A stretch of 64,000 nucleotides of DNA from JBCCOW01 sp039025855 (lineage in GTDB: Bacteria > Planctomycetota > Phycisphaerae > Phycisphaerales > Phycisphaeraceae). How positions within the stretch are numbered: the stretch's first letter is position 1; every line of letters begins with the position of its first letter. The position numbers were made by a program, and so were the translations under genes. Of the stretch, positions 43,227 to 56,558 are shown piece by piece. The stretch spans positions 174,214-238,213 of the forward strand of contig JBCCNL010000001.1 of assembly GCA_039025855.1 (NCBI GenBank), written 5' to 3'. The notes under the pieces were generated by a model. The model ran no database searches, was not told the origin of the DNA, and saw only the letters and a list, made by a program, of their open reading frames with translations.

Positions 43227-45422
43227 ATGACCACCGCAACTCTCCCGTCCTTCAAGCACGTCAACTACGGCTGGGACGACGCCACCGCCGAGGCGATGTC
43301 CCCCCTGCAGCGCCTCGTCTACCGCTCCAACCTCCTCGGCTCCGACCAACGCATCACCAACACCGGCGGCGGCAACACCTCCTCCAAAGCCGTCGAGAAA
43401 GACCCGCTGACCGGCGAAGACGTCGAGGTACTGTGGGTCAAGGGCTCGGGCGGCGACCTCCGCACCGCCAAGGCCGGGAACTTCTCGTCGCTCGTCCTCG
43501 ACGACCTGCTCGGGCTCCGCAAGGTCTACGCCGACATGCCCAACAACGGGCCCAAGACCCCCGCCGAGGACGCGATGGTCGGCATGTTCCCGCACTGCAC
43601 CTACAACCTCAACCCCCGGCCCAGCTCGATCGACACGCCCCTGCACGGCTTCCTGCCCGGCAAGTTCGTCGACCACATGCACCCCAACGCCGCGATCGCC
43701 GTCGCCGCCAGCAAGAACCGCGAGGCCCTCACCGCTGAGATCTTCGGCGACGCCGTCGGCTACGTCCCCTGGCTCCGCCCCGGCTTCGAGCTCGGCCTCA
43801 TGATGCAACGCGCCCAGGAAGCCAACCCCAACCTCCAGGGCCTCATCATGGGCCAGCACGGCATCATCAACTGGGCCGACGACGACAAGGCCTGCTACGA
43901 ACTCACCCTCTCGCTCATCGAAAAGGCCGCCGCCTACATCGAGTCCAAGGACAAAGGCGCCGACACCTTCGGCGGCCAGAAGTACGACGCCCTCGACGAC
44001 GAGGCCCGCGACGCGCTGCTCGTCGAGCTCCTGCCCTGGCTCCGTGGCCGGGTTTCTCAACAGAAGCGCTTCATCGGCACCGTCCAGTCCGACCCCACCA
44101 TCCTCCGCTTCGTCAACTCCAACGACGCCCCCCGCCTCGCCGAGCTCGGCACCAGCTGCCCCGACCACTTCCTCCGCACCAAGATCAAACCCCTCTACGT
44201 CGCGTGGGACCCCCGGAAGCAGAACCTCAATGATCTGAAGTCCCTGCTTGATGCCGGCCTCGAACAGTACCGCAAGGACTACACCGCCTACTACGAAAAC
44301 TGCAAGCACGACAACAGCCCCGCCATGCGTGACCCGAACCCCACGGTCATCCTTATTCCGGGGGTCGGCATGATCGCGTGGGGCAAGAACAAGAGCGAGT
44401 CCCGCGTCACCGCCGAGTTCTACAACTGTGCCGTCGAAGTCATGCGCGGCGCAGAAGCCATCGACGAATACGTCGCCCTGCCGCAACAGGAAGCGTTCGA
44501 CATCGAGTACTGGCTGCTCGAAGAGGCCAAGCTCCAACGCATGCCCCCCGAGAAAGAACTCGCCCGCAACGTTGCCGTGATCATTGGCGGCGGCTCGGGC
44601 ATCGGGAAGTCCATCGCCCACCGCTTCGCCAAAGAAGGTGCCCACGTCGTCGTTGCCGACATGAACCAGGACGCCGCGCAGGCCACCGCCGACGAGCTCA
44701 CCGACCTCTACGGCCAGGGCATCGGCGTCGCCGGCACCGGCATCTCCGGCTGCGGCCCCGCCATCGCCGCGACCTGCAACATGACCGACCGCGACTCGAT
44801 CCAAGGCCTCATCAAGCAGGCCGTCCTCGCCTACGGCGGCATCGACCACCTCGTCATCACCGCCGGCGTCTTCATCCCCCCCAGCCGCGATGGCAAGCTC
44901 ACCGACGACCAGTGGAAGCTCACCTTCGACGTCAACGTCATGGGCCTCTACAACACCCTCGACGAGTGCCGATCGCTCTTCAAAGACCAGGCCCTGCCCG
45001 CCTCGGCGGTGCTGACCACCTCGGTCAACGGCGTGGTCCCCAAGAAGGGCTCGGTCGCCTACGACACCTCGAAAGCCGCGGCGAACCATGTCGTCCGTGA
45101 GATGGCCATCGAGCTCGCCCCGACGGTCCGGGTCAACGCCGTCGCCCCCGCCACCGTCGTGAAGGGCTCGACCATGTTCCCCCGCGACCGCGTCATCGCC
45201 TCGCTGACCAAGTACGAGATCCCGTTCAGCGAAGACGCCAGCGACGACGAGCTGCGTGATTCACTCGCCGGGTTCTATGCCAAGCGCACGCTGCTGCACG
45301 AGCCGATCACCCCCGACGACCAGGCCGAGGCCGCGTACTTCCTCGTCTCCTCGCAGTCGTCGAAGACGACCGGCCAGGTCATCAATGTCGATGGCGGGCT
45401 CCACGAAGCGTTCCTCCGCTGA
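43227..45422 (+). CDS. Bifunctional class II aldolase/short-chain dehydrogenase (RhaEW type)
   Basis: 731 residues. The first about 440 residues are a class II aldolase (NTGGGNTSSK, LPGKFVDHMHPNAAIAV with zinc His, GLIMGQHGIINW). The rest is an SDR (VIIGGGSGIGKSIAH, TSVNGVV, catalytic YDTSK, C-terminal VDGGLHEAF). This fusion is the rhamnulose-1-phosphate aldolase/lactaldehyde dehydrogenase used in many rhamnose pathways. No rhamnose isomerase or kinase lies in the window, so the sugar may instead be another deoxy- or L-sugar. DeoR is divergent and a second aldolase follows 20 bases later. Confidence 0.9.
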   Translation: MTTATLPSFKHVNYGWDDATAEAMSPLQRLVYRSNLLGSDQRITNTGGGNTSSKAVEKDPLTGEDVEVLWVKGSGGDLRTAKAGNFSSLVLDDLLGLRKVYADMPNNGPKTPAEDAMVGMFPHCTYNLNPRPSSIDTPLHGFLPGKFVDHMHPNAAIAVAASKNREALTAEIFGDAVGYVPWLRPGFELGLMMQRAQEANPNLQGLIMGQHGIINWADDDKACYELTLSLIEKAAAYIESKDKGADTFGGQKYDALDDEARDALLVELLPWLRGRVSQQKRFIGTVQSDPTILRFVNSNDAPRLAELGTSCPDHFLRTKIKPLYVAWDPRKQNLNDLKSLLDAGLEQYRKDYTAYYENCKHDNSPAMRDPNPTVILIPGVGMIAWGKNKSESRVTAEFYNCAVEVMRGAEAIDEYVALPQQEAFDIEYWLLEEAKLQRMPPEKELARNVAVIIGGGSGIGKSIAHRFAKEGAHVVVADMNQDAAQATADELTDLYGQGIGVAGTGISGCGPAIAATCNMTDRDSIQGLIKQAVLAYGGIDHLVITAGVFIPPSRDGKLTDDQWKLTFDVNVMGLYNTLDECRSLFKDQALPASAVLTTSVNGVVPKKGSVAYDTSKAAANHVVREMAIELAPTVRVNAVAPATVVKGSTMFPRDRVIASLTKYEIPFSEDASDDELRDSLAGFYAKRTLLHEPITPDDQAEAAYFLVSSQSSKTTGQVINVDGGLHEAFLR

Positions 45423-45442
45423 CCCCACCCACTGCACACACC

Positions 45443-46210
45443 ATGCCCGACGACCCCCGCCCCGCCCTGATCGAACTGTCCCACAGCCTCGGCCGACCCG
45501 AGCGGCGTTGCGCGATCCTCGGCGAGGGCAACACCTCCGCCGGGGCCGGCGACGCCACGTTCTGGGTCAAGGCCAGCGGCTCACGCCTCGCCGACCTCGC
45601 CGCCGACGACCTGCTCGAAGTCGACCGCGCCGCCTGCCGGGCGATGCTCGATGGCCCAGACCTCGACGACCAGCAGATCGTGGAAGTCCTCGCCGGCGCG
45701 TGCGTCGATCCCGAAGCGACCAAACGCCCGTCGGTGGAGACCGCGATGCACGCCGCCCTGCTCGACCTTTCCGGGGTCGAGTGCGTTGGCCATACGCACC
45801 CGGTCGTCATCAACGGCATCGCCTGCTCCGAACACTTCGAACTGCTGACGAATCGGCTATTCCCCGACCAGATCGTGGTGTGCGGCGTCTCGGCGGTGCT
45901 GATCCCGTATGTCGATCCGGGGCTGCCGCTGGCCCGGGCGGTACGCGACGGCGCGGCCGACTATCTCGAGCGGTACGGGCAGCCGCCCAAGACCGTGTTC
46001 CTCCAGAACCATGGATTCATTGCGGTCGGTCAGTCGGCCGCCGAGGTCGACCGGATCACCGCGATGGCGGTGAAGTCGGCGGAGATCCTGGCGGGGGCAT
46101 TGGCGGTCGGCAGGCCGACCTGGATGACCGACGAGCAGGTCGCACGCATCGCCGGGCGGGACGACGAGGCGTACCGCCAGCGCGTGCTGGCCGGGCTCGG
46201 CATCGGTTGA
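45443..46210 (+). CDS. Class II aldolase/adducin-family protein
   Basis: 255 residues. GEGNTSAG and KASGS form the phosphate/substrate site, GHTHPVV and FLQNHGFIAVG carry zinc-binding His residues, as in fuculose- and rhamnulose-phosphate aldolases. It follows the RhaEW-type gene in one operon. Having a second aldolase next to a fusion that already has one suggests either a different substrate or a non-aldolase role such as epimerase or decarboxylase within the same superfamily. Confidence 0.88.
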   Translation: MPDDPRPALIELSHSLGRPERRCAILGEGNTSAGAGDATFWVKASGSRLADLAADDLLEVDRAACRAMLDGPDLDDQQIVEVLAGACVDPEATKRPSVETAMHAALLDLSGVECVGHTHPVVINGIACSEHFELLTNRLFPDQIVVCGVSAVLIPYVDPGLPLARAVRDGAADYLERYGQPPKTVFLQNHGFIAVGQSAAEVDRITAMAVKSAEILAGALAVGRPTWMTDEQVARIAGRDDEAYRQRVLAGLGIG

Positions 46211-46279
46211 AGCACTGGGTTGACGGCAGCCCCGCGGAAGCCCATCTCGGACAGGATGATGAAGGGCGATTGGCGTGAA

Positions 46280-46507
46280 TCAGTGCCCGGAAGCGAGGTC
46301 GCTGAGGATGCCGTCGAGGCAGGCATCGAGCCGGCGGGCGACCGTCTCGGGATCATCGTAAGCACCGCTGTGGATATCTTGCCGGACCCGGTTGATCAGG
46401 CGCTGCCGCCCGAGGCTGGGTTCGTCGGCGAGGTAGTCCGAGGCGGAGAACTCGGTGAATCGCGGGCCGGTGGGGAGGGGGTGATGTGAGTACGTGGCGG
46501 CGGGCAT
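46280..46507 (-). CDS. flgM: FlgM-like anti-sigma factor
   Basis: 75 residues from ATG 46507, with the strongest ribosome site in the window, AAAGGAG eight bases upstream. The C-terminal half (RQRLINRVRQDIHSGAYDD..RRLDACLDGILSDL) has the FlgM pattern that binds the flagellar sigma factor FliA. The N-terminal half is unlike classical FlgM. No other flagellar gene is in the window. It could instead be a small planctomycete FlgM-domain protein with a different partner. Confidence 0.7.
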   Translation of the reverse strand: MPAATYSHHPLPTGPRFTEFSASDYLADEPSLGRQRLINRVRQDIHSGAYDDPETVARRLDACLDGILSDLASGH

Positions 46508-46662
46508 GGTCGGAACTCCTTTCCGAGAGAACAGCACACTCTTTGTGCTACTTCAGAAAATAGCCCAGGAGCGCATCATGCCGCCATGTCAATAATGTGC
46601 TGAACCGGTATCACAATACCGATAGTTTCCACAGGTTTTCACGCCCCACCCCCACCCAGGCA

Positions 46663-47286
46663 TCACGCCGAGCGGAGAACCAGCCGGACGACGTCGGCCA
46701 CGGACCGTGCCTTGGTCTTCTGCATGATGTGAGAACGGTGCAGGTTGACCGTTCCTTCGGTGCAGCCGATCTGCTGGGCGATCTGTTTGGAGAGTAAACC
46801 TTCGCCGATGAGCTTGGCGATCTGCAGCTCACGAGGGGTGAGCCGGGCGAGGCGCTCCCGGGCGTCACGGGCCTCGGCCGCCTCCTCGCTGCCGGCCTGG
46901 GCATCGTGCATCGCATCCCGGATCGCCTCACGCAACAGCGGCACGGAAAGGTCGTCTTTCCGCAGGTAGCGGTGGGCACCGGCCCGCGTCACGGTCGCGG
47001 CGATGTACTCATCATTGGCCCCCGTCGTCACCACGACGGGCACGCCCTGCCCCGCGTCGCGGAGCCGGTCGAGGATCACTTCGCTGGTCTGGCCTTCCAG
47101 CCAGTAATCCACAAAAACGAGGTCGAAGGCCTCGTTATCGCTCAGCCGATCCATCGCCTCGTCACAGGTCGAACAGTGGGCGACGTCGAAGGTCAGCTCC
47201 TTGATCCGACCCAGCTCCAGCCGGAGCAGGTCGGCATGGTCCGGATCATCTTCAACGACTAGCGTACGTAATGCATGAATGGCCAA
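46663..47286 (-). CDS. Response regulator, receiver plus LuxR-type helix-turn-helix
   Basis: 207 residues. Receiver domain with acidic pocket VVEDDPDH, phosphorylation Asp in VFVDYWLEG, and Lys in YLRKDD. The LuxR/FixJ DNA-binding domain is LTPRELQIAKLIGEGLLSKQIAQQI, shown here by its ends LTPRE and SKQIAQQIG. It lies 130 bases after the receiver gene at 47417 on the same strand. It may be the transcriptional output of the large histidine kinase at 47869. Confidence 0.92.
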   Translation of the reverse strand: MAIHALRTLVVEDDPDHADLLRLELGRIKELTFDVAHCSTCDEAMDRLSDNEAFDLVFVDYWLEGQTSEVILDRLRDAGQGVPVVVTTGANDEYIAATVTRAGAHRYLRKDDLSVPLLREAIRDAMHDAQAGSEEAAEARDARERLARLTPRELQIAKLIGEGLLSKQIAQQIGCTEGTVNLHRSHIMQKTKARSVADVVRLVLRSA

Positions 47287-47416
47287 GAGACCTCCCGTCT
47301 CTCCCCACAGCTTTCTATAAACACCATATCGGAAGTCTTAGAGAAACGCCAATGCCGCGTGAAATTTAGAGATTCTTGCTCATACTGATCGGTCTCATAT
47401 CTCTCGGCCGCTCACC

Positions 47417-47866
47417 TCACGCGGGCAGGCGGACGCAGCCGAACCAGTAGGCGTTGAGTGTGCCGAGGATGTCTTTGAGGCTGCGGATGGACATGGGCTT
47501 GACGATGTAGGAGTTGCAGCCGAGTTCGTAACAGGCGCGGACATCCCGGTCGGCGGTCGAGGTGGTGAACATGACGACGGGGATGTGGCAGAGCCGGGCG
47601 TGGTTGCGGATGAAGCGGAGCAGCGTCTGGCCGTCCATCCGGGGCATGGCCAGATCGACCAGCAGCAGGTCAGGGATGCGGGCCTCGGGGTCTGGCGTCG
47701 GCGAGCAGGCCCGCTCGAGGTGGTCAAGTGCGGCCACGCCGTCGTCCACCAGCAGTAGTTCGTAGGGCTGGTCCAGTTGCTGATTGGCGATGCGGGCAAG
47801 GTCCTGGTCGTCGGGGTCGTCCTCGACGATCATCACAAGGGGTTGATGGGATTCGAGAGTGGCCAT
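47417..47866 (-). CDS. Single-domain response regulator (Rcp1-like)
   Basis: 149 residues made only of a receiver: VEDDPDDQDLA pocket, phosphorylation Asp in LLLVDLAMPRMDG, Thr in MFTTST and Lys in YIVKPM. It starts two bases after the stop of the 1631-residue kinase gene, so the two are translationally coupled partners. With no output domain it probably relays phosphate or changes the activity of another protein, perhaps feeding the LuxR-type regulator downstream. Confidence 0.93.
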   Translation of the reverse strand: MATLESHQPLVMIVEDDPDDQDLARIANQQLDQPYELLLVDDGVAALDHLERACSPTPDPEARIPDLLLVDLAMPRMDGQTLLRFIRNHARLCHIPVVMFTTSTADRDVRACYELGCNSYIVKPMSIRSLKDILGTLNAYWFGCVRLPA

Positions 47867-47868
47867 GG

Positions 47869-52764
<4,896 letters not shown>

Positions 52765-52889
52765 GACACCCCTTGCACTTCTCGAGAACCTGCATCCTAA
52801 CCGCTCGACACCCGATCAACCCGGGCTAAACGACTCAAACGGGGTATCGAATTGGTGATAGGCGTAGCGTGTGCCGGCGGAAATCAAGA

Positions 52890-52924
52890 AGCGTGCCCGT
52901 CTCACGGACGGATTCGGACACGCT
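52890..52924 (-). terminator. Probable terminator after GH-A glycosidase gene
   Basis: A ten-base stem with one G-T type mismatch (AGCGTGTCCG/CGGGCACGCT on the minus strand) and a 15-base loop, followed by a T-rich tract. It starts 36 bases after the glycosidase stop at 52960. Confidence 0.45.
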
Positions 52925-52959
52925 CTCACTTGAGTCCTATCAAAACGCCAGAGAGCCAG

Positions 52960-54750
52960 CTACTCGTAGCGGATAGCGTCGAGGTAGAACGACTTGGGAT
53001 TGCCATTCGCCGCCAGGGTCCAGTAGAAACCGGTCTTGATGCGGGTCAGATCGAGGTCGGCCAGGTCGATCGAATACTGCTTCCACCGGGTGGTCAGGGT
53101 GACCTCGGTCGAGTTCCCGCCGGAGTCCGGGAAGGCCTTGTCGTCCCCAAGCAGCCCAAACCCGAACTCGATGACTTCGCCGCCCTTCTCGCCACGAGCG
53201 TGGAAGACAAGCTTGGTCGCACCGGTCAGGTCGAAGCCACCAGACTTGTCACCCCAGTCGTTGGGCGGGTGCTGCCAGACCACGCCACCCCACCCGGAGC
53301 CTTGGTTGTAGGTGACCTTGAGGTTGGTATCACCGGCGAAAGGCTCGCCGCGGTCATCGGGCGTCATCGTGATGGCTTCGGCCTCACCCATATAACCCGA
53401 CGGCGTGAAGTTCGGGGCCGACGGCTTGTCGTCATACACCACAAACGGCAGCTTCGAAGACAGGCCCTTCGGACCCGTGTCTTCGCCCTTAACCAAGATG
53501 GGTGCGTTGGCCATCGCGCCGCCACCCTCGCCATCATCCACGAAGGCATACACGCGGTACTTGCCCGGCTCGTCCGGCATCACCAGTGTCGCGCCGGTCG
53601 CCGACGCATCACGGATCGCTTCGGGGTATTGCGGCGGGGATTGCTGGAAGTCGCCGCCGGTGAAATACACCTCGGCCTCGGCGTGGAGCTGCCAGTCCAC
53701 ATTGACCGGCTTGCCTTCCGGGTCGCTTGTTACCAGCTCCACCCGGATCGATCCGCCCGGGTCGACCTTGCCCACCGACAGCTTCAGCGGCTCGATCGTG
53801 GGGCACAGGTTGCTCGCCGGCTTGCCCGACCACGCCAACGTCATCGCATCGACCGCCGCGGCCTTGTTCCCGTTGGGCAGATACATCCCGAACCACGTCG
53901 CAGTGGCCTCCTGCTTGAAGCCCCAGGTGAAGGCGAACGACCCGAGACACTGCGGGTCAACCTTGAGTTTCTCGTAGACGTTCCTATAGATCTCCGCCTT
54001 CTGTGTGCTGGTTAACTCGTTCACAACGTCAAAGCTGTTGCGCTTGACTTCCCAGGTCCCCGGCGGGCCGAACTCCGTCACGATGTACGGCTTCGTGCCA
54101 CCCGCCGCTTTGTAACGCTCGGGGATCGATGGCCCGCCGCCGTAACTGTTGATCCCGATGATGTCGATGTCCGGGCAGAGCCTATGGATGGCCGGGACGC
54201 GTTGCCCACCGATCTCCGCGATGACAGTGATCGTCGGGTGGTGCGGATCAAGTTCTTTGACAAGGGCGGCGCAGGCCTGGACGTGCGACCAGATCGCGGC
54301 GTTGCCGCCGTCCCCGAACCCCTCCATCTCGTTGCCGAGACCCCACGCGAGCAAAGCCGGGTGATCCTTGTGCTTCAGGACCGACGCGCGGACGTGATCA
54401 AATTGCTTGGCGACCTGATCGACATCGGAGTAATCAAACCCGTGCCGCTCATGCCCAAGCCAGATCCCGACAACGACCTTGAGCCCGTGCTTCTGAGCCT
54501 CGTCGAGCAGCAGTCCCGTAGTGTCATCCACACCCCAGGTGCGGAACGTGTTCCCGCCAGCGGCCGCGAGATCGGCCTTAGAACCGTCGCCACCACCCCC
54601 CTTGATGTAGTAGGGCTGGCCGTCAACCAGGAGCTGAGGCGATCCGCTGTCGGCTTGCAGGACGACAGGCGTCGGGTCGGCGTACACAGCGGCTGGCACC
54701 ATTAGTGCACAGAGACAGAACGCAATCCGACGCAGGCGAAACAGAAGCAT
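52960..54750 (-). CDS. Secreted clan GH-A glycoside hydrolase with C-terminal carbohydrate-binding-like domain
   Basis: 596 residues from ATG 54750; ATG 54783 is the alternative. A signal peptide (FCLCALMVPAAVYA) precedes a TIM barrel: QPYYIKGGGGDG, acid/base E141 in GLGNEME, and nucleophile E226 in IVTEFGPPG. These fit clan GH-A, near the GH2 barrel or GH5 families; I cannot fix the family. An immunoglobulin-like middle domain and a C-terminal jelly roll (LVFHARGEKGG, WKQYSIDLADLDL) resembling CBM11-type modules follow. It lies 25 bases after a pseudopilin gene in the same operon. Confidence 0.82.
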   Translation of the reverse strand: MLLFRLRRIAFCLCALMVPAAVYADPTPVVLQADSGSPQLLVDGQPYYIKGGGGDGSKADLAAAGGNTFRTWGVDDTTGLLLDEAQKHGLKVVVGIWLGHERHGFDYSDVDQVAKQFDHVRASVLKHKDHPALLAWGLGNEMEGFGDGGNAAIWSHVQACAALVKELDPHHPTITVIAEIGGQRVPAIHRLCPDIDIIGINSYGGGPSIPERYKAAGGTKPYIVTEFGPPGTWEVKRNSFDVVNELTSTQKAEIYRNVYEKLKVDPQCLGSFAFTWGFKQEATATWFGMYLPNGNKAAAVDAMTLAWSGKPASNLCPTIEPLKLSVGKVDPGGSIRVELVTSDPEGKPVNVDWQLHAEAEVYFTGGDFQQSPPQYPEAIRDASATGATLVMPDEPGKYRVYAFVDDGEGGGAMANAPILVKGEDTGPKGLSSKLPFVVYDDKPSAPNFTPSGYMGEAEAITMTPDDRGEPFAGDTNLKVTYNQGSGWGGVVWQHPPNDWGDKSGGFDLTGATKLVFHARGEKGGEVIEFGFGLLGDDKAFPDSGGNSTEVTLTTRWKQYSIDLADLDLTRIKTGFYWTLAANGNPKSFYLDAIRYE

Positions 54751-54775
54751 GACCGGGCCCTTCAAAGGTTCTATT

Positions 54776-55579
54776 TCAGACACCGTGGTTCGTGTACTGG
54801 CCCCAGGCGTTAATGATCATCGCTGCATCATTGTCGACCGTGCCGCCGGGACCGCCATCTTCAAGGAAGAGATTGTCAAACTCGTTGATCGGGTCGGTGC
54901 CGTACCGTGTGTTCTCCAGCTCTGGCGAGGCCTCGAAGGTGGTCGAGTTGTCGTTGCGGACCACCGTCCCACGCCAATCTCCGGAGTTCTGGTCGGTCCA
55001 GACCGAGCTAACGAGACTGCCAACGACCCCATCGCCGCCCGTGTTCTTGTCGGACATCACGACCGCAGCCGTGTTAAGCGTTTCCGACCACTCAATGGCG
55101 CGAGCGCGATCTGGGCTTTGATCGCCCGGGTTAGCCCCAGGATTCGCATCATGGAGTTCGAGCATGCCGTAGGAGAAGTTGCGGTCTGAGATCGCGGCAT
55201 CGACCGTGATGTCTACCTCGAAGACGAAGCCATCCTCGGGGTTGTTGCAGTATTCGGGGACAAAGAGGTTGTCGTTGAGCATGATCGCGACGCTGTTGCT
55301 GGGCAGGGTTGGCGTCCCGCCGTAGTTGGTATTGAGGATCGCGGGCTCACCCTCGTTAAACGTGCCATCACCTTCGATGCCGGGGAAGAACCCGTTATTG
55401 CCCTGGGCGAACGTGACCATGCCCTGGTGGATGCCGCGGAGTTGTGTGCTGTTGGTGACCTGCCGAGCAGACCGTCGAGCGGCCCCGAGCGCAGGCAGGA
55501 GGATACCAATGAGTAAGGCGATGATCGAGATGACGACCAGCAGTTCGATAAGCGTGAATCCGTGTTGGTTTCGTTTCAT
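54776..55579 (-). CDS. DUF1559-like pseudopilin
   Basis: 267 residues. It starts MKRNQHGFTLIELLVVIS with the prepilin cleavage site G/F and Glu5, followed by the hydrophobic helix IIALLIGILLPALGAARR. The body (GMVTFAQGNNGFFPGI; VFVPEYCNNPEDG-like) resembles the pseudopilin at 16009. It is cotranscribed with the GH-A enzyme. Pseudopilin plus secreted glycosidase in one transcript suggests a surface structure that handles polysaccharide. Confidence 0.88.
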   Translation of the reverse strand: MKRNQHGFTLIELLVVISIIALLIGILLPALGAARRSARQVTNSTQLRGIHQGMVTFAQGNNGFFPGIEGDGTFNEGEPAILNTNYGGTPTLPSNSVAIMLNDNLFVPEYCNNPEDGFVFEVDITVDAAISDRNFSYGMLELHDANPGANPGDQSPDRARAIEWSETLNTAAVVMSDKNTGGDGVVGSLVSSVWTDQNSGDWRGTVVRNDNSTTFEASPELENTRYGTDPINEFDNLFLEDGGPGGTVDNDAAMIINAWGQYTNHGV

Positions 55580-55657
55580 GGGTGCGATTCCCGGTAGACC
55601 GTGAGGGCCGAGTGGTGTTTAAAGATTCCAGGACTGAAAACGTGCGTAAGACAAAAC

Positions 55658-55685
55658 GTGCCGGGAGCGACTAAGCGCCCGACAC
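55658..55685 (-). terminator. Rho-independent terminator of PEP-CTERM gene
   Basis: On the minus strand an 11-pair stem with one mismatch and one wobble (GTGTCGGGCGC/GCTCCCGGCAC) is followed by GTTTTGT. It begins 17 bases past the stop at 55702 and separates the PEP-CTERM gene from the pseudopilin operon. Confidence 0.7.
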
Positions 55686-55701
55686 GGGAGTGTGGGATCG
55701 A

Positions 55702-56349
55702 TCAGGCCTTCTTACGCCGACGGCCAACCATCGCCAGACCACCAAGACCCATCAGGATCATCGAGGTGGGCTCGGGGATGAGCGAGTCGACGGTGACCGA
55801 CACGTTGTCGTAGTACATCGTGGTCGGGGTACCGGGGCCGTTGGTGGCACCGAGTTGCAGGGTGATACCGCCGCTGGAGTCGGGGCCGACAACAGTGCTG
55901 AAGTTGAAGGTCGTCCAGACGTCAGGGTCCGAGTTAATGGCCAGCGGAGCGCCGCCCAAGATCTCGGCCGATGACGTACCGCCGCCTGAAAGCTCGGTGA
56001 AGAACTCGGCGAAGGCCACACCGCCGGGAGCGGCGTACGAACCGCGGGCGTCGAAACTGATGTTGACGGTCTGGCCCGCGGTGAGCAGGCCGGGCGCCAA
56101 GTTGGCGGCCTTGAACAGCGAGTTGCTGAAGGCGACGTCGTTAACGATCTCGGCCGCAAAGTTGCCGGACGAGGGGTTCGTGCTAACGACATTCTGCTGG
56201 CCGGGGCCGGTCGGGAACCCGACGTAGCCGGTGAAGTCGCCGGTCTCGAACCCGCCATTAGTGACGAGCTCGATTTGAGCGGTTGCGGGGCCGATCGCCA
56301 TCAGGCTGAGGGCGGCTGCGGCACCCAAAAGGGTCTTTAAACGATACAT
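55702..56349 (-). CDS. PEP-CTERM surface protein
   Basis: 215 residues from ATG 56349, with AGGAGAG eight bases upstream. Signal peptide (LGAAAALSLMAIGPATA), then a jelly-roll-like body (LVTNGGFETGDFTGY, VNISFDARGSY, MYYDNVSVTV) that resembles carbohydrate-binding modules of the CBM4/9 type, and a C-terminal PEP signal (IPEPTSMILMGLGGLA then GRRRKKA). It is exported, sorted by exosortase and probably binds polysaccharide at the surface. TGAAAC repeats lie 60-110 bases upstream and suggest control by the adjacent LacI protein. Confidence 0.88.
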   Translation of the reverse strand: MYRLKTLLGAAAALSLMAIGPATAQIELVTNGGFETGDFTGYVGFPTGPGQQNVVSTNPSSGNFAAEIVNDVAFSNSLFKAANLAPGLLTAGQTVNISFDARGSYAAPGGVAFAEFFTELSGGGTSSAEILGGAPLAINSDPDVWTTFNFSTVVGPDSSGGITLQLGATNGPGTPTTMYYDNVSVTVDSLIPEPTSMILMGLGGLAMVGRRRKKA

Positions 56350-56410
56350 ATGATGCTCTCCTAAGAAGATGTACATGAAACTCTGGCGGATTTGACGTAC
56401 CGCCGAAAAG

Positions 56411-56458
56411 TGAAACAACGCTCTCGTGAAACCGTGATTCTGAAACTGAATTTGAAAC
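56411..56458. promoter_or_regulatory. Four direct TGAAAC repeats between lacI-type and PEP-CTERM genes
   Basis: TGAAAC occurs at 56411, 56427, 56441 and 56453, with spacing of 16, 14 and 12 bases. The same word occurs on the other side of the lacI-type gene. Regular recurrence suggests regulator half-sites, although LacI proteins usually prefer inverted pairs. Confidence 0.45.
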
Positions 56459-56558
56459 GGCTGGCTTCGCGATTGGCCCTGATCCGCAGGGCCCGGTCCT
56501 CCTTTTTGGGAAAGGTCAGCGTTGAGAGCCGGGCACGTGCCGGCTCATTCAGTGGGGG

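Noticed and set aside
47287..47416. Possible terminator or promoter hairpin between the two response regulators
   Set aside because: No stem longer than a few bases could be made; left unassigned.
54776..55189. Plus-strand frame overlapping the pseudopilin
   Set aside because: It lies antisense to a clear prepilin gene and shows no recognisable domain.
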